Shown: positions 17,868-27,769 of the stretch, piece after piece
Position numbering within the stretch: position 1 is the first letter of the stretch
Layout: every line of letters starts with the position of its first letter
Assembly (NCBI GenBank): GCA_964600235.1
Contig: CAZRIV010000007.1
Span: 62,001-126,000, forward strand
Length of the DNA: 64,000 nucleotides
Source: MWEI01 sp964600235
GTDB taxonomy: Bacteria; Desulfobacterota; Desulfomonilia; UBA1062
Direction of reading: 5' to 3'
The notes under the pieces: generated by a model
Databases searched by the model: none
What the model was told of the DNA's origin: nothing
What the model saw: the letters and a program-made list of their open reading frames with translations, nothing else
Position numbers and translations under genes: made by a program

Positions 17868-17912
17868 CAACAATAACCCCTGTTCATAAATTAAACTATT
17901 CGAGGAAATTCA

Positions 17913-18719
17913 ATGCCGGATGAAGCACAAGGCCTTATGCTCAATTTAGGGTGTGGGGCTCGTACCCACAGAGCTTTTGTAAATATCGATCATTCTTATG
18001 TTATGTTGATGAAAGGTCTGTGGTTTTTAAAACCTTTTATCAAGACTCCAATCCCTGACAGCTATCTTCATCATAATCTCCGGAAGGGTATCCCTTTCCC
18101 TGACGGATCAGCGGATGTCGTTTACTCCTCACATGTTCTGGAGCATCTTGAACCAAGAGAATCTCTGCTTTTCATGCGTGAAATATATCGGGTTCTCAAG
18201 GTAAACGGCATCATACGCATTGTAGTTCCTGATCTGGAGATTTCTGCTGCAGCCTACCTTGAGGCACTGCACAGAGTACGAAGTGATTCAGGTAACAATC
18301 ATGAGAATGTGGACCGTCATGAATGGTCTACTATTTATTTGCTGGATCAATTGGTAAGAACCGCCCCGGGCGGGTACATGACTCAGTGGCTGCGTGAGCA
18401 CCGCAATTCGCCGGTAGTCCTTGATATGAAAGGAATTCTGCTCGAAATAGCACAGAACACCCCCCCTCGGTCAGGTTTGGTTTCAAGAATTATTCGCCTG
18501 CTCAGCAGCATTAATTTTCGCATGTCCGGCGAGGTGCATCGCTGGATGTATGACGATGTATCCCTTGCACGCTTATTTAGTGAAGCAGGGTTTAGAAATA
18601 TTCGCCGGATGTCATACAGGGAAAGCCTTATTCCCTCGTGGGAATCCTATTGTTTGGACAATAACCCTGATTCAAGTCCCCATCAGCCGGATTCCATATG
18701 GATGGAAGGCATAAAATGA
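17913..18719 (+). CDS. Class I SAM-dependent methyltransferase
   Basis: 268 residues. Motif I is LMLNLGCGARTH, followed by the FPDGSADVVYSSHVLEHL stretch typical of the methyltransf_11 group, then YRVLKVNGIIRIVVPD as motif III. A WMYDD segment late in the chain occurs in polysaccharide-cluster members of this group. AGGAAA precedes the ATG. In this setting it probably methylates a sugar hydroxyl or the non-reducing end of the glycan; the target is not visible in the sequence. Confidence 0.75.
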   Translation: MPDEAQGLMLNLGCGARTHRAFVNIDHSYVMLMKGLWFLKPFIKTPIPDSYLHHNLRKGIPFPDGSADVVYSSHVLEHLEPRESLLFMREIYRVLKVNGIIRIVVPDLEISAAAYLEALHRVRSDSGNNHENVDRHEWSTIYLLDQLVRTAPGGYMTQWLREHRNSPVVLDMKGILLEIAQNTPPRSGLVSRIIRLLSSINFRMSGEVHRWMYDDVSLARLFSEAGFRNIRRMSYRESLIPSWESYCLDNNPDSSPHQPDSIWMEGIK

Positions 18720-18763
18720 ATCAGCACCATTCAAGCTTGTGCTAAGATCAGGAGCACACTGGG

Positions 18764-20032
18764 TTGAAAGTACTTCATTTAAGCACTACTGACTACGGAG
18801 GCGCAGGCATGGCGGCATACCGTCTCCATCAAAATCTTCATTCCCACGGAATTGATTCCAGGATGCTCGTCATGGAAAGCAGGACCGGTGACAGCCTTGT
18901 CACTAAATCAGTCGGTGCGTATCATCCGCTTCGTCTGGGTATTCTCATAAGGAAGGCTTGGCTTAAGATTACTGGGGATCCGGATTATTATTTCCAGGAC
19001 CAGAACACATCTCTCTTTGGTAATACTTCTCTGATGTACAAATCGCTCAATCCCAACCCCGATATCATCGTAGTCCACTGGGTATCCAATTTCCTTTCCA
19101 TAAAGGACCTCTCCGTATTGAGCAGAGCTTCTCGTGCGCCTGTTGTATGGTACCTGATGGATATGGCGCCACTCACCGGGGGGTGTCATTATGCATGGGA
19201 TTGCACCGGATATATGAATCGGTGCGGCAGGTGCCCGGCATTATATTCCGCAATGGATGATGATCGCTCGAGAAAATCGTTGGCGATAAAGCGCTCAGTC
19301 GTGCAGAATTGCGACCTGACTGTAGTTGCAGGTTCCAGTTGGCTCATGAAGCAGGCACAGCAGGCCTCGGTCTTCCAGGGAAAAAGAATTGAAAAGATAA
19401 TGCTTTCTGTGGACACTGAACTATTCAGGCCTGAAGATAGACATAAGGCGCGACACAAGCTCAACCTTCCGCAGGACCGGAGGATAATATTTTTCGGGGC
19501 TCAGTTCCCCAGGATGAAGCGGAAAGGTGTCATATATCTACTCGAGACTCTCAAGATCCTTGCTACGCAGGGATATCTTGATAAAAATAAAGTTACCCTC
19601 ATGGTTGCAGGAAATCCGAGCGAAATAAGGCCCCTGTTTGACGGCGTACTCCCTTATGTATCTCTCGGTTACCTCTCAGGTGATAAAATGCTGGCTACGG
19701 CTTATCAGGCTTCGGATCTGTTCGTATGCCCTTCCATAGAGGATTCCGGTCCCATGATGATCAATGAGGCAATCCTGTGCGGCACGCCGGTCGTTGCATT
19801 TGCCATGGGCGTTGCCCCCGACCTGGTTATAACGGGGCAAACCGGATACTGTGCTGAATTGAAGAGCAGCGAGGATCTGGCAAGGGGAATCAGGTATGTC
19901 CTTGATCTGCCTGCCCATGAAGCACAAAGCATGTCTGAGGCATGCAGGCGCTTAGGTGCTGATTTGTGCCATCCTAAGGTTCAGGTGGAATCATTCATGC
20001 GCCTGTTTCATTCTCTTTTGGCGCCACAATGA
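18764..20032 (+). CDS. Glycosyltransferase, GT4 family
   Basis: 422 residues beginning at TTG 18764, supported by AGGAG at 18750-18754. The start MKVLHLSTTDYGGAGMAAYR is the donor-domain glycine motif of WcaC/WcaL-like transferases that act on lipid-linked glycans. A central CTGYMNRCGRCPAL cluster of four cysteines resembles the small Cys motif of that subgroup. The E-x7-E region reads CPSIEDSGPMMINEAILCGTPVV in split form (SIEDSGP ... NEAILCGTP). Function: adding a hexose or amino sugar during repeat-unit assembly. Linkage unknown. Confidence 0.8.
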   Translation: MKVLHLSTTDYGGAGMAAYRLHQNLHSHGIDSRMLVMESRTGDSLVTKSVGAYHPLRLGILIRKAWLKITGDPDYYFQDQNTSLFGNTSLMYKSLNPNPDIIVVHWVSNFLSIKDLSVLSRASRAPVVWYLMDMAPLTGGCHYAWDCTGYMNRCGRCPALYSAMDDDRSRKSLAIKRSVVQNCDLTVVAGSSWLMKQAQQASVFQGKRIEKIMLSVDTELFRPEDRHKARHKLNLPQDRRIIFFGAQFPRMKRKGVIYLLETLKILATQGYLDKNKVTLMVAGNPSEIRPLFDGVLPYVSLGYLSGDKMLATAYQASDLFVCPSIEDSGPMMINEAILCGTPVVAFAMGVAPDLVITGQTGYCAELKSSEDLARGIRYVLDLPAHEAQSMSEACRRLGADLCHPKVQVESFMRLFHSLLAPQ

Positions 20033-20143
20033 CAGGGACCATCTATCCATGATTTTTTCCAGAAATATCCACCCCTCCCAAAACAAAAGCGCGTGAATAC
20101 TATGCGTGACTATAGATAAAATAGCTTGTCCATAGATGTGTCC

Positions 20144-20902
20144 ATGAAGGTATCCATCGTTACAGTCGTTCTGAATAACAGACCCCATATCGAGGATTGC
20201 ATCAGGAGTGTCCTGGGGCAGAGCTATAAAAATTTCGAGTACATAATTATTGATGGGGGTTCGACAGATGGTACCCTCGATATTATCAGAAACTACGAAC
20301 AGGGTATGTCCCATTGGGTCAGCGAGAAAGATGATGGTATCTATGACGCGATGAACAAAGGCATAAAATCTGCCACAGGTGACATTGTCGGCATATTGAA
20401 CTCAGATGATTTCTATGCCCATGCCGATGTACTGGATACTGTTGTTCGGGTAATGAAGGACAACTCCATTGATGCTTGTTACGCAGACCTGGAATATGTC
20501 GATAAGGACGACGCCGATACAGTTGTGCGCTACTGGCGCTCCAGTCCTTATCAAGCAGGCCTTTTCACAATCGGTTGGGTGCCCCCCCACCCAACATTCT
20601 TTGCCCGGCGATCCGTATACGAGAAATATGGCATCTTTAATCTCAAGTACCGTCTGGCTGCAGATTTTGAACTACTTGCCAGACTACTTGAACACTATGA
20701 GATTACAACCAGATATATACCGGAAACTATGATAAAAATGCGCACAGGAGGAGTAACGAACAGATCATACTTAAACATCATCCGGCAGAACGTGGAAATC
20801 TTTCGTGCATGCAGGGAAAACGACATACGCATCTCTCCGGTCAGATTCGTCCTGTCAAAAATCATGACGCGGATCCATCAATTCAGGCAAGGGGGAAAGT
20901 AA
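20144..20902 (+). CDS. Glycosyltransferase, GT2 family
   Basis: 252 residues from ATG 20144; a TTG at 20126 would add six residues not expected in the family. The GT-A start MKVSIVTVVLNNRPHIEDCI, the nucleotide-binding IIIDGGSTDGTLDII and the LNSDDFY metal-binding DxD are all present, as is RLAADFELLARLL, the catalytic-region ED. This matches WcaA/WcaE-like family 2 enzymes. Its TAA overlaps the next gene's ATG by one base, so translation is coupled to the epimerase. Confidence 0.85.
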   Translation: MKVSIVTVVLNNRPHIEDCIRSVLGQSYKNFEYIIIDGGSTDGTLDIIRNYEQGMSHWVSEKDDGIYDAMNKGIKSATGDIVGILNSDDFYAHADVLDTVVRVMKDNSIDACYADLEYVDKDDADTVVRYWRSSPYQAGLFTIGWVPPHPTFFARRSVYEKYGIFNLKYRLAADFELLARLLEHYEITTRYIPETMIKMRTGGVTNRSYLNIIRQNVEIFRACRENDIRISPVRFVLSKIMTRIHQFRQGGK

Positions 20903-21876
20903 TGGCGGACTGTGTCCTGGTTACCGGCGCAAATGGTTTCCTTGGATCTGAGATCATTCGGCAATGCCATGCAGGAAATATCTCCGTACGGGGATCCGAT
21001 CTCCATGAAAAGAGCACGTCTCCGGATGTACCATATTACCAGGCTGATATTGTATCCACTACAGGTATTCACCAGGCTGTGGAAGGTGTATCATGTGTGA
21101 TTCACGCAGCAGGGCTTGCTCATATTTTTAAAAAATCGAGGGTGCAGGCTTCGTTCAAAGCCGTAAATGAAGACGGTACCGCCTCGGTAGTACAGGCTGC
21201 GTCTGAGGCGGGTGTCAGACATTTTATTCTAATAAGTTCTGTTTCCGTCTATGGGGAAAGCTGTTCCGGGGCGGACGAAACGGCTACATGCAACCCAAGC
21301 GGCGATTATGCTGCAAGTAAATTTAATGCAGAGCAACGATCTATTGAACTTGCATCAGCATCTGATATGCATCTCACTATACTCAGGCTGGCCACATTAT
21401 ATGGAGAGGAAGATCCTGGCAATGTGGGCCGCCTGATGCGAGCAATTGACCGGCGATTATTCTTATGGATAGGAGACGGTTCAAACAAAAAGAGTCTTCT
21501 TCACCGGGAAGATGCGGCACGAGCGTGTATTTCAGCGGTACAATCAACGATTGAAAAGATAAACATATTCAATGTATCCGCTGGTGAGTATACGATGCGC
21601 GAGATTGTAAGCAGGCTTGCTGAAGCATTGGGGAGGAATGTGCCGGAATGGAGCATCCCTTCTTCAGCCGTACTGTCGTTAACTAAGGCAGTTTCTGTTT
21701 TTCCTCCGCTTAAAAACACGTTTACACGCTATCATGGAGTCATCAAGAAATGGTTGGCTGATGATTTCTATAACGCAACCAAGTTCGAAAAAAACTGCGG
21801 CTTTAAGGCAAAAGTTGATCTTGCGAGAGGCTTGCATCAGGAGGTTGCCTGGTACAGGAACCGAAAAAATGTTTAA
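20902..21876 (+). CDS. NAD-dependent sugar epimerase/dehydratase, extended SDR
   Basis: 324 residues from ATG 20902, with AGGGGGAAAG just upstream; a longer in-frame start at 20809 would lie deep in the preceding gene. The Rossmann motif VTGANGFLGSEIIRQ, the HAAGLAH segment, SSVSVYGES, and the catalytic YAASK are visible. The closest general type is the UDP-glucose 4-epimerase or 4-keto reductase group found with GT2 genes in capsule loci (WbpV/WbjC-like). It probably supplies or alters the nucleotide sugar used by a neighbour. The exact reaction is uncertain. Confidence 0.75.
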   Translation: MADCVLVTGANGFLGSEIIRQCHAGNISVRGSDLHEKSTSPDVPYYQADIVSTTGIHQAVEGVSCVIHAAGLAHIFKKSRVQASFKAVNEDGTASVVQAASEAGVRHFILISSVSVYGESCSGADETATCNPSGDYAASKFNAEQRSIELASASDMHLTILRLATLYGEEDPGNVGRLMRAIDRRLFLWIGDGSNKKSLLHREDAARACISAVQSTIEKINIFNVSAGEYTMREIVSRLAEALGRNVPEWSIPSSAVLSLTKAVSVFPPLKNTFTRYHGVIKKWLADDFYNATKFEKNCGFKAKVDLARGLHQEVAWYRNRKNV

Positions 21877-21929
21877 TTAGGGAAGAACACTCCTCCCCCC
21901 TGGAAAATCATGTCTCATGGTTTTTCCAT

Positions 21930-23072
21930 ATGACCGGTCTAAAAAATACATCTCTCCGAAGTGCATTATTGCGATGGATAGTATGCATACTTCCACTTGG
22001 TTTTTTGTTTTCATGCAATGACTCTTCGCAGAATAGTCTTACTACCGGGAATGAAACAATTGCCGGCTTGGCATTAAAGGCTGACCAGCAATTCGGGGCC
22101 ATAGAAGATGCATTCGGGGCTGGTAACGACTGGCCAACCCAGAAGGCTCAACTTTTACAACTGCTGTCAGTATTTTTAGGAGAAATGCCAAGCCAGCGGG
22201 CCCCCCTTGATCTCCAGGTGCTTTCTGAAGAGGTTTTCCCTGACTATATTAGAAGAAAAGTCAGCTACACTGTTGAGCCTGGAGAAAGAATCTCAGCGTA
22301 TCTCCTTGTTCCCATACATTTTCCCTTGCCGCGTCCAGCAGTCCTCGCCTTGCATCAGACTGTTGATCAAGGCAAACAGGAACCCATTGGTCTTAAGGGA
22401 GATCCGGGCATGGCATACGGCCTTGAAATGGTACTGCGAGGGTATGTCGTGCTGGCGCCTGATACAATTACTGCTGGTGAAAGAGTACTGACCGGTGAGA
22501 TATTTTTCGATACTACAGCTTTCGATTCAGCCAACCCTAATTGGTCGGCCATGGGAAAAATGTTATGGGATCACCAGCGTGGCATTGATCTATTACAGAC
22601 CATCAAAGAGGTGCATTCAGATCGTATTGGTGTCATTGGCCACTCCCTGGGAGGATACAATGCCCTTTTTCTTGCCGCTTTCGATGAACGCATCAAAGCT
22701 GTGGCGGTTAGTTGTCCGTATACAAGAATACAGACCGATCCGGGTAAAGAACGATGGTCACGATCAACGGGATTTATTCATTTTCCAAAATTAAGACCTT
22801 ATGTAGCTCCTGATTCATCGATGACGGTCCCCTGGGACTTTCATAATGTATTATCATTAATTGTCCCTCGACCTCTATTTCAGAGCATTGCATTGAATGA
22901 CACCATCTTTCCAAACAGCACGACAGTTGCTCAGATTCACATGTTTGTCTGGCCTATGTATAACGCAATGAATAGTGCTCAAAATCTCATAACAATATTC
23001 AATCAAGGAGAGCATGGCTTTCCTAATGAAGCGAGGGAAATGGCGTATGAGTTTCTGGATAACATTCTTTGA
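21930..23072 (+). CDS. Lipoprotein alpha/beta-hydrolase (esterase-like)
   Basis: 380 residues. The N-terminus has a signal segment and lipobox FLFSC with Cys29, so the product should be anchored in a membrane facing the periplasm or surface. The hydrolase core has the nucleophile elbow GHSLGG (Ser239), Asp324 in LNDTIFP and His362 in GEHGF, a complete triad of the dienelactone hydrolase/acetyl-xylan esterase kind. Being inside a polysaccharide operon, it may remove acyl groups from, or otherwise trim, the exported glycan. Its AT content is higher than that of the flanking transferase genes. Substrate unknown. Confidence 0.7.
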   Translation: MTGLKNTSLRSALLRWIVCILPLGFLFSCNDSSQNSLTTGNETIAGLALKADQQFGAIEDAFGAGNDWPTQKAQLLQLLSVFLGEMPSQRAPLDLQVLSEEVFPDYIRRKVSYTVEPGERISAYLLVPIHFPLPRPAVLALHQTVDQGKQEPIGLKGDPGMAYGLEMVLRGYVVLAPDTITAGERVLTGEIFFDTTAFDSANPNWSAMGKMLWDHQRGIDLLQTIKEVHSDRIGVIGHSLGGYNALFLAAFDERIKAVAVSCPYTRIQTDPGKERWSRSTGFIHFPKLRPYVAPDSSMTVPWDFHNVLSLIVPRPLFQSIALNDTIFPNSTTVAQIHMFVWPMYNAMNSAQNLITIFNQGEHGFPNEAREMAYEFLDNIL

Positions 23073-23172
23073 ATATGTCAAAGCTTGTGCATGACGCCTG
23101 GGCCGTGCATTACCCTACTCTCTGTTCTAAAATGAACCCACTCCGGGGAGAGACCCTCCAGAAAGTGCTATT

Positions 23173-23733
23173 ATGAAAAGATTGTTGGATCTCCTTTTTT
23201 CTCTCTGCCTGTTCCCGGTCCTGGGGGTTCCCATGCTGGTTATTGCCGTGCTTGTCAAGGCTACCTCCAGAGGGCCCGTCTTGTACTGGTCAGATCGTGT
23301 GGGAATTCACAACACGATCTTCAGGATGCCGAAATTCAGGACCATGCACATCAATACGCCCCCCGTGGCGACCCACCTCCTGGAAAACCCCGAACAATAC
23401 CTCACCCCCATGGGCCCTTTCCTGCGCAGGACGAGCCTGGACGAGCTGCCACAGCTCTGGAGCGTTCTCCGGGGCGACATGAGCTTCGTGGGGCCGCGGC
23501 CGGCCCTGTTCAACCAGCACGACCTCATCGAACTGCGGACACAGAAAGGGGTTCAAGCCCTTGTCCCGGGCATCACCGGCTGGGCCCAGGTGAACGGGAG
23601 GGACGACCTGCCCATACCGGTGAAGGTTGAGTATGATGAGTATTATCTCCATAATAAATCCCTCATGCTCGATCTGAAGATCCTGTTCATGACCGTGCAC
23701 AAGGTAGTTCAGCGTGAAGGCGTGACACACTGA
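23173..23733 (+). CDS. Undecaprenyl-phosphate sugar phosphotransferase, PglC-like
   Basis: 186 residues, the minimal monotopic phosphoglycosyltransferase. It begins KRLLDLLFSLCLFPVLGVP (re-entrant membrane helix), then FRMPKFRTM, TSLDELPQLWSVLRGDMSFVGPRP in parts (the catalytic DE and the GPRP loop) and PGITGWAQVNGR. Such enzymes start repeat-unit synthesis by moving a sugar phosphate onto undecaprenyl phosphate. A second enzyme of this class is at 39512, one for each polysaccharide block. No large WcaJ-like membrane domain is present. Confidence 0.9.
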   Translation: MKRLLDLLFSLCLFPVLGVPMLVIAVLVKATSRGPVLYWSDRVGIHNTIFRMPKFRTMHINTPPVATHLLENPEQYLTPMGPFLRRTSLDELPQLWSVLRGDMSFVGPRPALFNQHDLIELRTQKGVQALVPGITGWAQVNGRDDLPIPVKVEYDEYYLHNKSLMLDLKILFMTVHKVVQREGVTH

Positions 23734-23827
23734 GTCCGGCAAAAGACTCAGCTTCAAACCTGCTTTTCAAGAACACCTTTTTGTCAAAACAACCCTGATC
23801 AATCGAATCTAAAGAGGAGGTTTTCTC

Positions 23828-25468
23828 ATGGAATATTCAGTAAGTCCTGATGGCAGGAAATACCCGTTGCCGGGAAAGAACGACTACAAGGCCGAGTTCG
23901 ACCGCCTGAAGAAGCTCGCTGCGGCCCAGCGGAAAAAGGGCAACGAGATCGTGGTGGTCATGGGCCTGGGGTTCGTGGGCGCGGTCATGGCCGCCGTGGT
24001 GGCCGACAGCACGGACAAGAAGACCGGAAAGGCCGGGAAGTTCGTCATCGGCATGCAGCGCCCCAGCCCGCGCAGCTACTGGAAGACCCCCATGCTCAAC
24101 ACCGGCGTCTCCCCGGTCAAGGCCGAGGACCCCGAGGTGGATATCCTCATCAGGCGCTGCGTGCTTGAGCGGAAGAACCTCATCGCCACCTACACCTACG
24201 ACGCCCTTACCCTGGCCGATGTGGTGGTGGTGGACGTCCAGTGCGATTTCCTCAAGGCCGAGCTGGGCAACTGCACCACCGGCAGGGCCGAGATCGCGGC
24301 CCTGGAGGAGTCCATCAAGATCATCGCAGGCAAGATACAGCCCGAATGCCTGGTGCTCATTGAGACCACGGTGCCGCCCGGCACCACCGAGTATATCGCC
24401 TACCCGGCCATGAAGAGGGCCTTCACCGAACGAGGCATTAAATCCGAGCCGCTCATTGCCCACAGCTACGAACGCGTGATGCCCGGGAAGGACTATGTCA
24501 AGTCCATCCGCGATTTCTGGCGCGTCTGCAGCGGCATCAATGATGAGAGCAGGAAAAGGGTGGTGAAATTCCTGTCCGACGTGCTCAACGTGGAGAGGTT
24601 CCCGCTCACCGTGCTGGACAGGCCCATCGAGAGCGAGACATCCAAGATCGTGGAAAACAGCTACCGCGCCACCATCCTGGCCTTTCTGGACGAGTGGAGC
24701 ACCTTCTGCGAGAAGAACGGGGTGGACCTCATCAAGGTGATCAATGCCATCAAGGTGCGCCCCACGCACTCCAACATGATCTTCCCCGGACCGGGCATCG
24801 GCGGCTACTGCCTGCCCAAGGACGGCGGCCTGGGCGTGTGGGCCTACCGCCACCTCATGGGCTTCGAAGACGACAACTTCCGGATCACGCCTGACGCCAT
24901 CAACATCAACGACACGCGCGCGCTGCGCGCCGTGCACCTGGTGCGCGACGCCTTGCGCAACATGGGCAAGATCGTTGCGGCCTCCACCATCACCGTACTC
25001 GGGGCATCCTACCGGGAAGACGTGGGCGACACCCGTTACAGCGGCTCCGAGCTCATGGTGAGAAAGGTCGCGGAGATGGGCGGAAACATAAGGGTGCACG
25101 ACCCCTACGTGGAGCACTGGTGGGAGTTCGAAGCCCAGGACACCTACCCCGGTGTCGGCTCGAGCTGGTCGCGTTTCTTCAGGAACCAGGACATCCTCAA
25201 GGACCTGAAGGTGAGCAAGAACCTCAAATCCACCCTGAAGGGATCCGATGCCGTGGTGCTGGCCGTGAGGCATAAGGACTACCTCAACCTCAACCCTGCC
25301 GACGTGGTGAAGATGATCGGCGCGCCTGCCGCCATCATCGACTGCTTCGGGATCCTCGACGATGCGAAGATCAGGAGCTTCTTCGAGCTCGGGTGCGAGG
25401 TGAAGGGTCTCGGCCGAGGCCATATACAGCGGATCAAGGAAGAGGTCCGGTCATCCAGGCAGGGCTGA
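23828..25468 (+). CDS. Nucleotide-sugar dehydrogenase, UDP-glucose/UDP-HexNAc 6-dehydrogenase family
   Basis: 546 residues, longer than the usual 400-450. The NAD site is VVMGLGFVGAVMAA near residue 41, ETTVPPGTTEYI is the interdomain motif, and the catalytic Cys328 lies in GPGIGGYCLPKDGG. A long N-terminal segment (residues 1-40) and an insertion after the NAD site (KFVIGMQRPSPRSYW) set this subfamily apart. It should oxidise C6 of a UDP sugar to a uronic acid, the WbpA-type step needed before the genes at 8162-10922. AGAGGAGG precedes the ATG. Substrate inferred from context. Confidence 0.85.
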   Translation: MEYSVSPDGRKYPLPGKNDYKAEFDRLKKLAAAQRKKGNEIVVVMGLGFVGAVMAAVVADSTDKKTGKAGKFVIGMQRPSPRSYWKTPMLNTGVSPVKAEDPEVDILIRRCVLERKNLIATYTYDALTLADVVVVDVQCDFLKAELGNCTTGRAEIAALEESIKIIAGKIQPECLVLIETTVPPGTTEYIAYPAMKRAFTERGIKSEPLIAHSYERVMPGKDYVKSIRDFWRVCSGINDESRKRVVKFLSDVLNVERFPLTVLDRPIESETSKIVENSYRATILAFLDEWSTFCEKNGVDLIKVINAIKVRPTHSNMIFPGPGIGGYCLPKDGGLGVWAYRHLMGFEDDNFRITPDAININDTRALRAVHLVRDALRNMGKIVAASTITVLGASYREDVGDTRYSGSELMVRKVAEMGGNIRVHDPYVEHWWEFEAQDTYPGVGSSWSRFFRNQDILKDLKVSKNLKSTLKGSDAVVLAVRHKDYLNLNPADVVKMIGAPAAIIDCFGILDDAKIRSFFELGCEVKGLGRGHIQRIKEEVRSSRQG

Positions 25469-25579
25469 GGGCGGCCGGGTCGATTCCGTCACCGCCCGTT
25501 TTGCTCCTTTTCACCGTTCACATGCTCATATCCGCCAGGGTATTCCCGCTACAGTCAATCATAATGGGGAGGTAGTCTT

Positions 25580-27760
25580 ATGGCCACGATTCACGCACGA
25601 TGGGGATTGAACGTGCTTCTCATCATTGCACTTACCGTGCTTTTCACCGGAAGTTCCATAGCCCAGCAGGTCCAGGTCACGCCCATTCCCGGGTCCCCGC
25701 CGGTCCTTTCCCAGCCCACGCTCTCCTCTGCGCCCTCGGTCCTCCAGCAGACCATCATCCAGGACAAGAAACCCGAGCAACCCTCCCCCGGGGCCGTCGG
25801 TCCTTCCTCTTCCGAGAAGACCTCGGAGTTCGAGCGGTTCATCGGCTCCGCCGCAGCAACGGACATACGCCAGTTCGGCTACGACCTGTTCAGCAGGCCG
25901 CCTTCCACCTTTGCGCCCGCCGAAGACGTCCCTGTGGGGCCCGACTATGTCGTCGGGCCGGGCGACGAGATACGCGTATCCATCTGGGGGAGCATCGACG
26001 GACAGTGGAACCTGGTGGTGGACCGCAACGGCGCCATAAGCCTGCCCAAGGTCGGGACCATCGGGGTGACGGGTCTTTCCTTTGAGCAGCTCAAGGAAAC
26101 CCTGCGCAAGGAGGTTTCGAAATACTACACCGGCTTCGAGATGAACGTGAGCATGGGTCCCCTGAAGTCCATGCGCGTCTATGTGGTGGGCAACGCCCAC
26201 AGGCCGGGCGCGTACACCATATCGTCGCTTTCCACCCTGGTCAGCGCCCTGTTCGCCTCCGGGGGGCCGGCCAAGACCGGGTCCATGCGCGATATCCGCG
26301 TGGAGCGCGGCGGCAGGACCGTGGTCAACTTCGACCTCTACGACCTGCTGCTCAGGGGCGACAAGTCAAAGGACGTACGGATCCTGCCCGAGGATGTCAT
26401 CTTCATCCCTCCGGTGGGGCCCCTGGTGGGCATCTCGGGCAGCGTGAACACCCCGGCGATCTACGAGATCAGGGGCGAGAAAAAACTTTCCGAGCTCCTT
26501 GCCATGGCCGGGGGCCTGAGCGCCGTGGCGTTCACCGGCAGGGTGCAGATGGAGCGCATCGTTGACGGGTCGCGCCAGGTGGTCCTGGATGCTGACCTGC
26601 CCACGGCACTGGAAAGCGACCTCGCCATCCGGTCGGGCGACGTGTTCAGGATATTCCAGGTGGTCCAGGACAGGAAGGTGGTGCGGCTCACCGGGGCGGT
26701 GAACCGGCCCGGCGAATACGGCCTGAAAGAGGGCATGCGCACCAGGGACCTCATTGAGATGGCCGGGGGGGTGCGCTACTACGCCCTGCTCAAGGAGGCC
26801 GAGCTGACCCGGGTCACGGTGACGCCCGAGGGCCCGAAGACCGAAAAGGTCATCATCGACATCGAAAAGGCCCTTGCCGGACAGGACGACCAGAACATCC
26901 CCCTGAAAGAGGACGACTACCTCTTCGTGCGCGCCGTGCCCGAATGGAACCTGTACCGCACCGCCCAGATAACCGGGGAGGTGCGGTTCCCGGGCACCTT
27001 CACCATCGTGAAGGGCGAGCGGCTCTCGTCGCTCATCGAGCGGGCCGGGGGCTACACGGACAGGGCGTACCTTCGGGGCGCGGTCTTCATCCGGGAGCAG
27101 GTGCGCCAGCTCCAGCAGAAGGGCATCGAGGAGATGATCTCCCGTATGGAGCGCGAGCTGCTCTCTGACCAGTCGGTGCAGCTCTCCACCTCCATGTCGT
27201 CCGAGGAGGTCAATGCGAAAAAGGTCGAGCTGGAGGCCAAGCACAAGTTCATCCAGGCCCTGCACGACCTCAAGGCCACGGGCCGGATGACCGTGAGGCT
27301 CGCCCACCTGCGCCTGCTCAAGGGCAGCGAGTACGACCTGGAGCTTGAAGACGGAGACCGGATCTCCATACCCACCAGGAGCGGCGTGGTGAACGTGATG
27401 GGCTCGGTCATGTCGCTGGGCAGCCACATCTACCACGAAAAGGATTCCTACCGGAATTACATCGCCCTCTCGGGCGGCTACACGCGATCTGCCGACACGG
27501 ACAACATCTATGTCCTCAAGGTGGACGGGTCGGCCAGAAAGCTTTCCACCGGGCTGTTCAACTGGAGTGAGCCCCGGGCCCGCTGGGAAATGTCCGGCTT
27601 CGGCGGGGACGACAAGGAGATCGAGCCCGGCGACACCATCATCGTGCCCGAGAAGCTCGACCGGATCGCCTGGATGCGCGAGGTGAAGGACATCACCCAG
27701 ATCCTCATGCAGATGGCCGTGACCGCCGGCGTCGTGATCGAGCTGCTGGACAACGACTAG
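25580..27760 (+). CDS. SLBB-domain polysaccharide export protein (Wza-like)
   Basis: 726 residues. A signal peptide (LLIIALTVLFTGSSIAQ) without a lipobox cysteine leads into a Pro-rich linker. The poly-export domain PDYVVGPGDEIRVSIWG begins near residue 117, then several SLBB repeats follow (each with a VRVYVVGNAHRPGAY-type or VRLTGAVNRPGEY-type strand), and a hydrophobic C-terminal segment ILMQMAVTAGVVIELL. It is about twice the length of E. coli Wza because of the additional SLBB repeats. It would form the outer-membrane export channel for the polysaccharide. Confidence 0.85.
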   Translation: MATIHARWGLNVLLIIALTVLFTGSSIAQQVQVTPIPGSPPVLSQPTLSSAPSVLQQTIIQDKKPEQPSPGAVGPSSSEKTSEFERFIGSAAATDIRQFGYDLFSRPPSTFAPAEDVPVGPDYVVGPGDEIRVSIWGSIDGQWNLVVDRNGAISLPKVGTIGVTGLSFEQLKETLRKEVSKYYTGFEMNVSMGPLKSMRVYVVGNAHRPGAYTISSLSTLVSALFASGGPAKTGSMRDIRVERGGRTVVNFDLYDLLLRGDKSKDVRILPEDVIFIPPVGPLVGISGSVNTPAIYEIRGEKKLSELLAMAGGLSAVAFTGRVQMERIVDGSRQVVLDADLPTALESDLAIRSGDVFRIFQVVQDRKVVRLTGAVNRPGEYGLKEGMRTRDLIEMAGGVRYYALLKEAELTRVTVTPEGPKTEKVIIDIEKALAGQDDQNIPLKEDDYLFVRAVPEWNLYRTAQITGEVRFPGTFTIVKGERLSSLIERAGGYTDRAYLRGAVFIREQVRQLQQKGIEEMISRMERELLSDQSVQLSTSMSSEEVNAKKVELEAKHKFIQALHDLKATGRMTVRLAHLRLLKGSEYDLELEDGDRISIPTRSGVVNVMGSVMSLGSHIYHEKDSYRNYIALSGGYTRSADTDNIYVLKVDGSARKLSTGLFNWSEPRARWEMSGFGGDDKEIEPGDTIIVPEKLDRIAWMREVKDITQILMQMAVTAGVVIELLDND

Positions 27761-27769
27761 CCTCAGGAC

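Noticed and set aside
23837..25423. Minus-strand frame of 528 codons
   Set aside because: It lies exactly opposite the nucleotide-sugar dehydrogenase gene, is rich in His, Gly and Val as expected for a reverse-strand shadow in GC-rich DNA, and has no domain.
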